From CAUYXS01 sp965248495 (lineage in GTDB: Bacteria; Chloroflexota; Dehalococcoidia; Lucifugimonadales; Australimonadaceae): DNA of 64,000 nt. Positions 16,110 to 24,682 of this stretch are shown here, in pieces. The position numbers and the translations under genes are program-made. The stretch's first letter is position 1. Each line of letters starts with the position of its first letter. Location of the stretch: the NCBI GenBank assembly GCA_965248495.1, contig CBDFJL010000003.1, positions 1,612,001-1,676,000 of the forward strand, in the 5' to 3' direction. The notes beneath the pieces were generated by a model that saw only the letters and a program-made list of their open reading frames with translations, had not been told where the DNA came from and made no database searches.

Positions 16110-17591
16110 TCAGTCTGCGCGCGATACCCGCGTCGCATCCCGCCTCACCTTGCCGTCGGGCGTGAACAGCCCCGGCCACCTGGCCCGCAGCTCCTCAGCC
16201 TCGGCCTGTGTCTTGCGAGCGACGGCTGGGAACGTGTCGATCCGATCGTAGGGCCGGCAGGCGTCGATGATCATGCGATTGTTGTAGTAACGGCCGCCGC
16301 CGCCTTCGCCGGCGTAGGACATGGGGTCCAACGACGTACTCCACATCCGCCGGACCACGTCGATGTCGTCGGTCACCTCCGTGCGGGTGCATAGCGCCCA
16401 CAGGACCTCGTTCGTGTCGGTCGGGTCGATGTCGTCGTCGACGACGACGACGAAGCGGTTGGCGTAGGCGCCGGAGTGTACCGACGTCGCTGCGTGACCG
16501 ACCTGCTTCGCATGGCCTGGGTAAAGCTGCTTGATGGCGATGACGTTGAACAGCCGGCCGCCCCCCGCTTCGTGGGACCAGGCCCCGACGATGCCAGGGA
16601 TGCCAGCGCGCTCCATCTCGCTCCAGAGCAGGGCGGCGCGCATCGGGCTGCGGAAGTAGGTGTTGTCGTTGGGCGGCTTGCCTGGCAGGCAGCCGAGGAC
16701 GATGGGATCGTTGCGCCAGAGGACCGACGTGACGTTGATGATCGGCATGTCCCGCTCGCCCCCGGCGTAGTAGCCGGTCCACTCACCGAAGGGGCCTTCG
16801 GGGTGCGTCTGGTCCGGCGGTATCTCGCCCTCGATCACGAGCTCCGCGGTGGCGGGGACAGGCAGGCCGGTCTGGGGTGCGGCGATGACCTCCAATGGCT
16901 CCCCTCGGATGCCGCCTGCAACGGCGAACTCGTCGACGCCGTAGTCGACCTCGATGCCGCCGAGAACGAGGAGCAACGGGTCGTGCCCGAACGAGACGGC
17001 GACCGGGCAGGCCTGGCCTCGGGCCCAGTACTTATCGCGGATGAGACGGCCGTGCTTCCCTGGCGAAATCATGATGCCAAGCGTCTTGCTGTCGTGGACC
17101 TGAATCCGATACGTCCCGGCGTTGACCCACCCCGTGTCCGGGTCCCTGGTCATGACGATGCAGCCGGTACCGAGAAACTTGCCGCCGTCCTCGGTGTGCC
17201 AGAACGGCGCGGGGAATCGGGTGACGTCGATTTCGTCGCCGGTTGCGCGATTCTCCAGCACCGGGCCACCCTCGACGAGGCGTGGCGCCAGGGGCTTCAG
17301 ACTCTCGAGCCGGTCGCGCCACTCCCGGACGAACTCCCGCCGCGAGAGCCCCGTGGGCAGGCCGAGCGTCAGCAGCACGCGAGGCAGGGACGTGAGGACG
17401 TTCGCGACCAGCCGGTGGCCCTCCGGGTGGCCCTTGACGCGCTCGAACAGCAGGGCGGGGTTCTCCATGTCCCATTGGAACAGGTCGACCAGCCCCCCGA
17501 GCTCCAAGTGCGGGTCGGCACCTTCGACGCGGGTCAGCTCGCCCAGCTCCTCGACTCGTTCGATCCACTCGCGCAGGTCACTGACGGCCAT
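16110..17591 (-). CDS. UbiD family decarboxylase
   Basis: A 493-residue prenylated-FMN-dependent (de)carboxylase. The active-site residues known for Fdc1/UbiD are in place: Arg162 in NAGTYRIQV, and Glu265 and Glu270 in the EGPFGE loop (265-270). N-terminal LREWIERVEELGELTRVE and VDDDIDPTDTNEVLWAL near residue 400 are also family features. Such enzymes reversibly decarboxylate aromatic, heteroaromatic or unsaturated acids. The cofactor maker UbiX is encoded at 22791 in the divergent operon, which strongly links the two transcripts. Downstream of CoxG-like and LLM genes on the same strand (8 and 10 bp gaps), it forms a three-gene operon. The substrate is not identifiable. Confidence 0.92.
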   Translation of the reverse strand: MAVSDLREWIERVEELGELTRVEGADPHLELGGLVDLFQWDMENPALLFERVKGHPEGHRLVANVLTSLPRVLLTLGLPTGLSRREFVREWRDRLESLKPLAPRLVEGGPVLENRATGDEIDVTRFPAPFWHTEDGGKFLGTGCIVMTRDPDTGWVNAGTYRIQVHDSKTLGIMISPGKHGRLIRDKYWARGQACPVAVSFGHDPLLLVLGGIEVDYGVDEFAVAGGIRGEPLEVIAAPQTGLPVPATAELVIEGEIPPDQTHPEGPFGEWTGYYAGGERDMPIINVTSVLWRNDPIVLGCLPGKPPNDNTYFRSPMRAALLWSEMERAGIPGIVGAWSHEAGGGRLFNVIAIKQLYPGHAKQVGHAATSVHSGAYANRFVVVVDDDIDPTDTNEVLWALCTRTEVTDDIDVVRRMWSTSLDPMSYAGEGGGGRYYNNRMIIDACRPYDRIDTFPAVARKTQAEAEELRARWPGLFTPDGKVRRDATRVSRAD

Positions 17592-17598
17592 GACGTGC

Positions 17599-18045
17599 CT
17601 ACTCCGATCCCAGCTCGGCGGCGATACACCGGCTGAACTCGCGGCGGGTTTCCTCCGCCTTCCGTTTGACGACAGAGTTGCCGAGCGCGGCCAGGCGACC
17701 GAAGAGCGCGAAGTCGATCGAGTAGCGCACCTGGGTCCCGGCCTGCGCCTCGTCCAGTTCGAGCGAGAGCCTGTTCAGCTTCAAGCGGTTGCCCATGCGG
17801 TCCTGGCCGCTGCCGGTCACGACGACCCGCTTGGCCTCGACAGCTTCCTCTACCGCTAGGTCGATGTCCATCGCCACGCTGAACGGGCCCACCCGTTGGA
17901 CCATCCGAGCCCGGTAGCCGCCATCGTCCAGGGCCTGGATATCCTCGCAGCCCGGCAGGCAGCGGCCGACTCGTGGGAGGTCCCAGAACAGCGCCCAAAC
18001 CTCGCTGGGTGCCGCGCTCACCGTGAAACTGTCGCTGAGTTCCAA
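17599..18045 (-). CDS. CoxG-like SRPBCC protein
   Basis: A 148-residue SRPBCC/START-fold protein of the CoxG (CO dehydrogenase subunit G) group. It begins with the typical strand MELSDSFTVSAAPSEVWALF and has DLPRVGRCLPGCEDIQ at about 23-38. CoxG proteins accompany molybdenum hydroxylase operons and are proposed to anchor or help mature the enzyme at the membrane. Two such hydroxylases are encoded just across the divergent promoter, so this is their probable accessory factor. It sits between UbiD and LLM genes in a tight leftward operon. Confidence 0.85.
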   Translation of the reverse strand: MELSDSFTVSAAPSEVWALFWDLPRVGRCLPGCEDIQALDDGGYRARMVQRVGPFSVAMDIDLAVEEAVEAKRVVVTGSGQDRMGNRLKLNRLSLELDEAQAGTQVRYSIDFALFGRLAALGNSVVKRKAEETRREFSRCIAAELGSE

Positions 18046-18054
18046 ACCGCACTC

Positions 18055-19050
18055 CTAGCCGTGGGCCTTGATGACGTCCTCGGCGAAGCGCTGAAGATAC
18101 TCCTTGCGCTCCTCCAGCGTCTTCGGCATGTTGTAGAAGCTGATGTTGACGAAGTCCACGCCCTGCTCGCCGAGCGCCGAGAAGCCCTCGACGCAGTCCT
18201 GGCCGTTGCCCACCACCGCCCAGTCCTCGACGCTCGATTCCGAGCTGATGTTGATGCGGACCATCGTGTCCTCCTGCATGTCCCACGAGCTATACATGCG
18301 GTAGGAGGACTCGGCAGCGTCGCGGGCCTCGTCCAGCGCCTTTCGCCTGTCAGCCGCAAAGGCCACGCCGCGCGAGGCTGTGACACGCCCGTCGCCCAGC
18401 CCTGCTTTCGCGCGCTCGTCGCGGTACGCCGCCACGAGGACGGGCAGGTCGTCAAAGCCGACCTGCGGCGCCAAATAGCAGGCGTCGGCGATGCGGCCTG
18501 CCCTGCGCACCGCGCCATCGCTTTGGCACGCGATCCAGATGGGCGGGTGCGGCTGTTGGACCGGGAGAAACCCCATCTTGGCCCCGCGTAGCTGCCAGTA
18601 GGTGCCCTCGTAATCGACCTCTTCGCCGGACCACAACCGCTTGATGACCTCGATGGACTCCACGAGCCGGGGCACGCGGTCCTTGCGCGTGGCCCCAACA
18701 GCCGCCAGCTCCGCCTCCCGGTAGCCGATGCCGACGCCGAAGATCACCCGGCCTTTGGAGATCTGGTCGAGGGTCGCGACGTCCTCGGCGACCTGAACGG
18801 GGTTGTGCAGCGGCAGCAACAGGATGCCGGTCAGCAGGCGCATGTCGCCCGTTTCCGGGGCCAGCCGGGCCAGCATCTGGAAAGGCTGCGGCCAGATCGT
18901 TGGGTGAGAGACCCAGTGCTGGGGCATCGTCGCCGTCGAGAAGCCCGCGTCCCGGGCAACGTGGCATATTTCGACCAGGTCGTCGATCTGCTCGTGCAGG
19001 GGTCGTGTGCGGTCGGTCAGGAAGGACCGGAGATACAGGCCGTACTCCAT
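18055..19050 (-). CDS. LLM class flavin-dependent oxidoreductase
   Basis: A 331-residue luciferase-like (TIM-barrel) enzyme using F420 or FMN. It begins MEYGLYLRSFLTDRTRPLHEQ and has LLTGILLLPLHNPVQVAEDVATLDQISKGR-type sequence at about 80-110 and GVGIGYREAE. The longer open frame to 19125 adds 25 residues unlike the family, so I chose ATG 19050 (GGAG 3 nt upstream, not ideal). It is first in the leftward operon with CoxG-like and UbiD genes, 136 bp from the divergent hydroxylase operon. A role in monooxygenation or hydride transfer in the same pathway is likely. Confidence 0.85.
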   Translation of the reverse strand: MEYGLYLRSFLTDRTRPLHEQIDDLVEICHVARDAGFSTATMPQHWVSHPTIWPQPFQMLARLAPETGDMRLLTGILLLPLHNPVQVAEDVATLDQISKGRVIFGVGIGYREAELAAVGATRKDRVPRLVESIEVIKRLWSGEEVDYEGTYWQLRGAKMGFLPVQQPHPPIWIACQSDGAVRRAGRIADACYLAPQVGFDDLPVLVAAYRDERAKAGLGDGRVTASRGVAFAADRRKALDEARDAAESSYRMYSSWDMQEDTMVRINISSESSVEDWAVVGNGQDCVEGFSALGEQGVDFVNISFYNMPKTLEERKEYLQRFAEDVIKAHG

Positions 19051-19186
19051 GAGCTCCAAGGACGCCTTTTCAGGGTAGAGCGAGGCTATCACGGCGCCAA
19101 CGCTAGGGTCAGCCCTTGTAGGCATCGACGGCCCCGATTAGCATCGCGTTCAACCGGCCACCGGCCGACAAGCGTGGTCCACCTTC

Positions 19187-20059
19187 ATGAAACCCTTCAG
19201 GCTCCACGAACCGACCTCAGCACAGGAGGCCGTGTCCCTGCTCAGCGAGCGCGGAGACACCGCGAGGCTCTATGCGGGCGGCACCGAGCTTCTGCTCGCT
19301 ATGAGGAGCGGCCTGCTCGTGTGCGACGACCTGGTCAACGTGAAGACGGTCGACGGGCTTCGCGACATCGGCGTCGACGACGGGACGCTAGTTATCGGGG
19401 CCGCGGCGACGCACCGCGAGATCGAGTTCTCTCCCGTCGTGCGCGAGCATTTCCCCCTGCTGGCCGAGGTCGAGCACTTGGTGGCCAACGTTCGGGTCCG
19501 CAACACCGGCACGCTCGCCGGGAACTTGTGCTTCGCCGACCCGCACTCCGACCCCGCGACGCTGCTGCTGCTGTACGACGCTGAGGTCGAGATCGCCGGA
19601 CCCTCCAGCTCCCGGCGCATTCGGCTGGCGGACCTCCAGGTGGGTCCGTACGAGACGGCGCTGGCCGCCGACGAGATGGTCGTGCGCGTGCGCGTGCCGA
19701 GCGCCCCACGCGGCGCGGCCGACGCCTATCGTAAGTTCGGTCTCCACCAGCGGCCGACGATCGGCGTGGGTGCGATGTTGCGGGTCGAGGATGGCGTGCT
19801 ATCGGACGTGCGGCTGTCGCTGGGCTGCGTCTCGCCCGTCCCGAGACGGCTGCCGGACGCCGAGGCGGTCCTCATGGGCGAGCGGGTCGACGCCTTGAGC
19901 GAGGGCTCGTCCGTGGTCAGCGAAGCGGGCCGGCTGGCGGCAGCCGCGGCGGACGCGGTCGACGACCTGCACGGCCGCGCCGACTACAAGGAGCACCTCG
20001 TCGGCGTGCTCGCCGGACGCGTGCTCAGCGATGCGCTCTCCCGCCTGGGAGCGAGCTGA
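19187..20059 (+). CDS. molybdenum hydroxylase FAD-binding subunit (CoxM/CutM-like), set 1
   Basis: A 290-residue medium subunit of a xanthine-dehydrogenase-family enzyme. The two FAD-binding motifs are visible: YAGGTELLLAM (about 30-40) and VRVRNTGTLAGNLCFADP (about 103-120). It passes electrons from the iron-sulfur subunit to the acceptor. It opens a ten-gene rightward operon; the iron-sulfur subunit starts 1 nt after its stop. With 20061 and 20534 it makes a complete three-subunit enzyme in order FAD, FeS, Mo. Confidence 0.9.
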   Translation: MKPFRLHEPTSAQEAVSLLSERGDTARLYAGGTELLLAMRSGLLVCDDLVNVKTVDGLRDIGVDDGTLVIGAAATHREIEFSPVVREHFPLLAEVEHLVANVRVRNTGTLAGNLCFADPHSDPATLLLLYDAEVEIAGPSSSRRIRLADLQVGPYETALAADEMVVRVRVPSAPRGAADAYRKFGLHQRPTIGVGAMLRVEDGVLSDVRLSLGCVSPVPRRLPDAEAVLMGERVDALSEGSSVVSEAGRLAAAAADAVDDLHGRADYKEHLVGVLAGRVLSDALSRLGAS

Positions 20060-20060
20060 G

Positions 20061-20537
20061 GTGCCGGCGTTGACCCGCATCGCCGTCGAGTTCGAGCTGA
20101 ACGGCTCGCCCGCACGCATCGAGGTCGAGCCCCACGTCGCGCTCATCGATTTGCTGCGTGGCCCGCTCGGGCTCACCGGGACCAAGCGCTCGTGCGAGGT
20201 ACAGGTGTGCGGGGCGTGCACGGTCCTCGTCGACGGCCTGCCCGTGAGCTCCTGCACGCTGCCCGCCTTCGAGGTCCGCGGCACGCGCGTACTGACCGTC
20301 GAGGGACTTGCGCACGATTCGTTGGGTGCGTCGTTGACGGAGGCCTTCGCGGAGAGCGCAGCCTTCCAGTGCGGCTTTTGCACCCCGGGCATGCTCCTGG
20401 CGGCCAAAGCGCTCTTGGACAGCGTGCCGGAGCCGACTGAAGCGCAGGTCGTCGACTACCTCGGGGGCAACGTCTGCCGCTGCACCGGGTACAAGAAGAT
20501 CGTCGAAGCCGTCGTCGACGCAGGCCGACGCCCATGA
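20061..20537 (+). CDS. molybdenum hydroxylase [2Fe-2S] subunit (CoxS/CutS-like), set 1
   Basis: A 158-residue two-cluster subunit. The N-terminal plant-type ferredoxin cluster has CEVQVCGAC plus a downstream Cys; the C-terminal helical cluster has CGFCTPG and NVCRCTGY. I chose GTG 20061, just past the upstream stop; the longer frame would overlap the FAD-subunit gene. The stop overlaps the large subunit ATG by 4 nt, so the three subunits are translationally coupled. Confidence 0.9.
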   Translation: MPALTRIAVEFELNGSPARIEVEPHVALIDLLRGPLGLTGTKRSCEVQVCGACTVLVDGLPVSSCTLPAFEVRGTRVLTVEGLAHDSLGASLTEAFAESAAFQCGFCTPGMLLAAKALLDSVPEPTEAQVVDYLGGNVCRCTGYKKIVEAVVDAGRRP

Positions 20538-22798
20538 CCCAGCGAGAGCTCAACACGGTCGGCCGCTCCGTGCGCCGGGTGGACGCCGACGACAAGTTGT
20601 CGGGCCGGGCCCTGTTCGCGGGCGACCTGACCGTGCCCGGCGCCGCCCATGCGAAGCTGGTCCCCAGCGAGTTGCCGCACGCCAGGATCAAGCGGCTGGA
20701 CGTGTCGAAGGCGCGCGCGCTGCCTGGCGTCTACGCCGTGCTGACCGCGGCCGAGCTGGTGAACATGGAGACCCACTACGGGTCGGACCGCAAGGACCGC
20801 CCCATCGTCGCGATGGACAAGGTGCGCTTCCAGGGCGAGCCCATCGCGGCGATCGCGGCGGTCGACCTCGCGACCGCGGAGGCGGCCGTTGAGCTCGTCG
20901 AGGTCGACTACGAGGAACTGCCGCCGGTGCTCGGCATCAACGAAGCGCTCGCGTCCGGCGGAGAGCCCGTCCAGGGCACGAACGTCTGCCACGAGTACGC
21001 CATCGAGTGGGGGCAGGTGGAGAGCGCGCTGGCTGGGTGCGACCACGTCTTCGAGGACGAGTTCACGTTTCCCATGGTCTACCACTACGCCATGGAGCCC
21101 CACACCTGCATTGCACACTTCGAGGGCGACCGCATCCGGCTCTGGACGTCGGCGCAGCACCCGTTTCTCGTGCGAGAGGAGATCGCGCGCATCTTCCGCT
21201 TGCGGCTCGATCAGGTGCAGGTGGTCGTGCCCTACGTGGGCGGCGGCTACGGCAGCAAGTCGTACACGAAGATCGAGCCGCTGGTCGCCGCGCTCAGCCG
21301 CGAGGCCGGGCGACCGGTCAGGCTCGGGCTCACCGTCGAGGAGGCGATGAAGACGGTGCGCCGCCACTCGGCGACGGCGACCGTCCGCACGGGCGTGAAG
21401 AGCGACGGCACCTTCGTCGCGCGAGACACACGCGTGTACGTGGACACGGGCGCCTACACCGACAACGGCGTGCGCGTCACCGAGCGCATCGCGGACCGCA
21501 TTACAGGGCCGTACCGCTTCGAGCACCTGCGCACGCGCGCGACGGGGTTGTTCACCAACACCACGCCCGCCGGCTCGTTCAGGTCCATCGGTGGCCCCCA
21601 GGCGGCCTGGGCCTGCGAGTCCCAGGTCGACATCATCGCCAGCGCGCTCGGCATCGACCCACTGGAGCTGCGGCTCAAGAACCTCGTGCGCTCAGGCGAA
21701 GAGGTCCTGCGGGGCCGCCGCCCGCTCGAAGCAGACCTCGCGGGACCGCTCCGCCAGGTCGCCGACGACTTTGGCTGGGGTGCCTACAAGCCGCAGCCGA
21801 CCGCGCCGCACCTCAAGCGGGGTGTCGGCCTCGCGTGCTCCGTGACCAACTCCGGCGCAAGCCCCATCTCGACCGCCCTCGCGCGGCTGCACGCCGACGG
21901 CAGCGCGAGCGTCCACGTTGGCACCACTGAGCTCGGCCAGGGCTCGCGCTCGGCTCTTGCCCAGATCGCCGCCGAGGAGCTTCGCCTGCCCCTGGAGTCG
22001 GTGCGTATGGTCGCCGCGGACACCGACGCGGTGCCCTATGACCGCTCGACGGGCGCGAGCCGGTCTACCACGCTCATGGGCCTTGCTGTCCACGACGCCG
22101 CAGCCGAGGTCCGCGACCAGCTGCTCAGGCTCGCCACCGAGTACCTCGAGGCGCCTTCCGAGCAGGTGGCGCTTGCCGATGCGTGGGCGGCCTTTGGCGA
22201 CGAGAGGGTTACGTACTCCGCGCTGATAAGGGAGATGTTCGGTGGGCCTGGAGGCGAGCTGATGGGGCGCGGCTACGTGACGCCCCGCCACCCCTCCGGC
22301 AAGCTGCGAGAGGACCCGATTTTCTGGGAGGTTAGCATGGGGTTCGCGGAGGTCGAGGTGGACGAATTGACCGGATTGGTGCGTATCCTGCGCTACACCT
22401 CGGTCGCCGACCCCGGCAAGGCCATCAACCCCAAGCAGGTCGAGGGGCAGGACGAAGGTGCCGCGATGCAGGCCATCGGCCACACACTCTTCGAAGAGAT
22501 GGTGTACGAGGACGGTCAGCTGATGAACGCGAACCTCGTCGACTATCGAGTGCCGACGTTCGCCGACCTGCCGTCGAGCTTCGAGACGGTACTGATCGAG
22601 CGGGGTGATGGCCCCGGTCCGTACGGTGCCAAGGGTGTCGGCGAAGGTGGGATCGTGGCCGTGGCACCGGCGGTGGCGAACGCGGTGTTCAACGCGACCG
22701 GCGCCCGCATCACCGACCTCCCCCTGACGCCGGAGCGGGTCTGGCGCGCCATCCGCGCCGTGAAAGCGCGCGCAGGGAAGGAGCAGGCCGATGCGTAG
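20534..22798 (+). CDS. molybdenum hydroxylase molybdopterin-binding subunit (XdhA/CutL-like), set 1
   Basis: A 754-residue catalytic subunit. It has GGGYGSKSYTK (about 237-247), the Mo-loop region TPAGSFRSIGGPQAAW, Gln of a GTTELGQGSRSALAQIA element and the terminal catalytic Glu704 in GAKGVGEGG. The CO dehydrogenase signature AYRCSFR is absent, so this is not a form I CO dehydrogenase. Such enzymes hydroxylate N-heteroaromatics, aldehydes or purines with water as oxygen donor. The next gene (ubiX) starts inside its 3' end. Confidence 0.9.
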   Translation: MTQRELNTVGRSVRRVDADDKLSGRALFAGDLTVPGAAHAKLVPSELPHARIKRLDVSKARALPGVYAVLTAAELVNMETHYGSDRKDRPIVAMDKVRFQGEPIAAIAAVDLATAEAAVELVEVDYEELPPVLGINEALASGGEPVQGTNVCHEYAIEWGQVESALAGCDHVFEDEFTFPMVYHYAMEPHTCIAHFEGDRIRLWTSAQHPFLVREEIARIFRLRLDQVQVVVPYVGGGYGSKSYTKIEPLVAALSREAGRPVRLGLTVEEAMKTVRRHSATATVRTGVKSDGTFVARDTRVYVDTGAYTDNGVRVTERIADRITGPYRFEHLRTRATGLFTNTTPAGSFRSIGGPQAAWACESQVDIIASALGIDPLELRLKNLVRSGEEVLRGRRPLEADLAGPLRQVADDFGWGAYKPQPTAPHLKRGVGLACSVTNSGASPISTALARLHADGSASVHVGTTELGQGSRSALAQIAAEELRLPLESVRMVAADTDAVPYDRSTGASRSTTLMGLAVHDAAAEVRDQLLRLATEYLEAPSEQVALADAWAAFGDERVTYSALIREMFGGPGGELMGRGYVTPRHPSGKLREDPIFWEVSMGFAEVEVDELTGLVRILRYTSVADPGKAINPKQVEGQDEGAAMQAIGHTLFEEMVYEDGQLMNANLVDYRVPTFADLPSSFETVLIERGDGPGPYGAKGVGEGGIVAVAPAVANAVFNATGARITDLPLTPERVWRAIRAVKARAGKEQADA

Positions 22799-23396
22799 AA
22801 TCATCGTCGCCATCACCGGCTCGTCGGCGCCCATCTATGGCGTCTCGACGCTCCAAGCCCTCAACGCGAGCCCCGACGTCGAGACGCACCTCGTGCTCTC
22901 CGAGGGGGCCCGCGCCTCCATCCACCACGAGGCGCCTGGCTGGACTATCGACGGCATCACCGCGCTGGCGGACGTTGCGTACGACCCGCGCGACATGGCC
23001 GCGAGCATCTCCAGCGGCTCGTTTCAGACCGACGGCATGGTCGTCGTGCCCTGCTCGATGAAGACGCTGTCGGCCATCGCCAACGCCTACTCGGCGGACC
23101 TCATCGCCAGGGCCGCCGACGTGTGCCTCAAGGAGCGCCGGCGCCTGGTCGTCGTCCCACGCGAGACGCCGCTGAACCGCGCCCACCTCCTCAACATGCT
23201 CGCGGTCAACGACATGGGGGGCGTGGTGCTGCCGCCGGTCCCTGGCTTCTACGGGCGTCCTGAAACCGTCCAGGACGTCGTCAACCACACGGTGGGCAAG
23301 CTACTGGACGTTCTCGGCGTGCCCCACCATCTGTTCCAGCGATGGGGCGGCGGGGAGGCTGCCGATGTCGAAATCGGTCGGGAACCGACTTCCTGA
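22791..23396 (+). CDS. ubiX: UbiX family flavin prenyltransferase
   Basis: A 201-residue flavoprotein that makes prenylated FMN for UbiD enzymes. It starts RRIIVAITGSSAPIYG, the FMN-binding loop of UbiX/Pad1, and has MVVVPCSMKTLSAIANAYSA-type sequence (about 82-101), the conserved CSMKT element, followed by ERRRLVVVPRETPLN. It overlaps the preceding large subunit by 8 nt, which ties prFMN supply to the same transcript as the hydroxylases. The UbiD at 16110-17591 is its obvious client. Confidence 0.92.
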   Translation: MRRIIVAITGSSAPIYGVSTLQALNASPDVETHLVLSEGARASIHHEAPGWTIDGITALADVAYDPRDMAASISSGSFQTDGMVVVPCSMKTLSAIANAYSADLIARAADVCLKERRRLVVVPRETPLNRAHLLNMLAVNDMGGVVLPPVPGFYGRPETVQDVVNHTVGKLLDVLGVPHHLFQRWGGGEAADVEIGREPTS

Positions 23397-23793
23397 GCGC
23401 CTCCTCGCGGCGCTGGCCGCCGGGCACAGCGACAAGGTGCTGGTTGCAGCGACGCTTGACGACCAGGGCTGGCCACACCCGTCGCTCCTGGCCGCCGCGT
23501 CGGTCGAGCCGACTGGGGAGCGGACGCTGCGCGTCACGCTGGCCGAGGCCAGCCGGACCGCCGTCAATCTCGCCCGTGACGGGAAGCTCACTCTCGTGTT
23601 CGTCGACCCCGACATGGTCTACTACCTCAAGGTGCGTGCCGCCTCCGGGACCACGAACGAGGGCGATGGGCTGGTGAGCTTCGAGGCCCTTGTCGAAGAC
23701 GTGCTGGCCGACACGCCCGCGCCCGACGAGGCTGGCTCAGTCATTAGCACTGGGATAACCTTCCGCCACGCTGCCCCTGGGCAAGCTGGCTGA
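23365..23793 (+). CDS. pyridoxamine 5'-phosphate oxidase-like (split-barrel FMN) protein
   Basis: A 142-residue split-barrel flavoprotein-like protein: KVLVAATLDDQGWPHPSLLAA (about 24-44) is the first barrel strand pair and RTAVNLARDGKLTLVFVD the next. It overlaps ubiX by 32 nt. Related proteins reduce flavins, bind FMN/F420 or oxidise pyridoxamine phosphate. In this operon it could feed reduced flavin to the UbiX/UbiD or LLM step; that is inference. The last 20 residues look poorly conserved. Confidence 0.65.
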   Translation: MSKSVGNRLPERLLAALAAGHSDKVLVAATLDDQGWPHPSLLAAASVEPTGERTLRVTLAEASRTAVNLARDGKLTLVFVDPDMVYYLKVRAASGTTNEGDGLVSFEALVEDVLADTPAPDEAGSVISTGITFRHAAPGQAG

Positions 23794-23812
23794 AAGCCCC
23801 GGGGTACCCAAT

Positions 23813-24682
23813 ATGTATAGGTTTGAATATGCCCAGGCGGGGACCATCGACGAGGCCACCCAACTGCTCTCCGGTGAGAGCGACGCGCTGGTGCTCGCCG
23901 GGGGAACGGCAGCCGTAGTCCTGCTGAACCTTGGCCTGCTGCGGCCGAGCCTCGTCGTCGACATCGGTGGCATCGGTGGCCTGCATGGGGCAGGGGAGGC
24001 CGGCGGCGCCTATCGCCTCGGTGCGTTGACGAGCATACGTGAGATCGAGACTTCCGAGCGGGTCAAGGGTCGCTACCCGGTGCTCGCCGAGGCCGCGGCG
24101 CAGGTGGGCAGCGTCCGCGTCCGTAACGCCGCCACCGTCGGCGGCGCCATCGCCTACGGCGAGCCGCAGACCGACGTGCCCGTGGCCCTGGTTGCGCTGG
24201 GCGCATCCGTCGAGCTGGCCTCGCGGGATGGTCGGCGGAGCATGCCGCTGGCGGACTTCTTTCACGCCCCCTACGAGACCGACCTCGCGCCCGGCGAGCT
24301 GGTGACCGAGGTCACGGTTCCGCCCATGGGCTCAGGGACAGGCGGCTGCCATGTGAAGTTCACCATCGGTTCCATGGAGCACAAGCCGGTGGCCAACGTG
24401 TCGGCGATCGTTCGGCTGGACGCTGCGGGAGCATGCGAAGACGTGCGCATCGTCGCCGGCGCCGTCGGGCCAACGCCGTTCGTCGCGCAGCGGGCGGCGT
24501 CGATGCTGCGGGGCGCGAAGCCGTCCGACCGCGAGATCGAGCAAGCTGCGCAGGCGGCCAGCGAGGATGTCGAGCCCATCGACGACCTGCGGGGCTCTGT
24601 GTGGTACAAGCGCCGCATCGTGAAGGTGCTGGTGGAAAGGGGGCTGCGGTGCGCGATGCTCCGAGCGAAAGCCACAAAGTAG
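23813..24682 (+). CDS. molybdenum hydroxylase FAD-binding subunit, set 2
   Basis: A 289-residue FAD subunit paralogous to 19187-20059. The first FAD loop reads VLAGGTAAVVL (less standard than YAGGTELL) and the second is VRVRNAATVGGAIAYGEPQTD. C-terminal VWYKRRIVKVLVER is usual for the family. It starts 20 nt after the split-barrel gene. Its end overlaps the set 2 large-subunit start by 34 nt. Set 2 runs in the order FAD, Mo, FeS, unlike set 1, so the two sets are not a recent simple duplication. Confidence 0.88.
   Translation: MYRFEYAQAGTIDEATQLLSGESDALVLAGGTAAVVLLNLGLLRPSLVVDIGGIGGLHGAGEAGGAYRLGALTSIREIETSERVKGRYPVLAEAAAQVGSVRVRNAATVGGAIAYGEPQTDVPVALVALGASVELASRDGRRSMPLADFFHAPYETDLAPGELVTEVTVPPMGSGTGGCHVKFTIGSMEHKPVANVSAIVRLDAAGACEDVRIVAGAVGPTPFVAQRAASMLRGAKPSDREIEQAAQAASEDVEPIDDLRGSVWYKRRIVKVLVERGLRCAMLRAKATK

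Noticed and set aside
20534..22798. Carbon monoxide dehydrogenase (CoxL) identity
   Set aside because: The AYRCSFR signature of form I is missing, and the loop reads PAGSFRSIGG; the CoxG/CoxM/CoxS-like partners occur with many other molybdenum hydroxylases.
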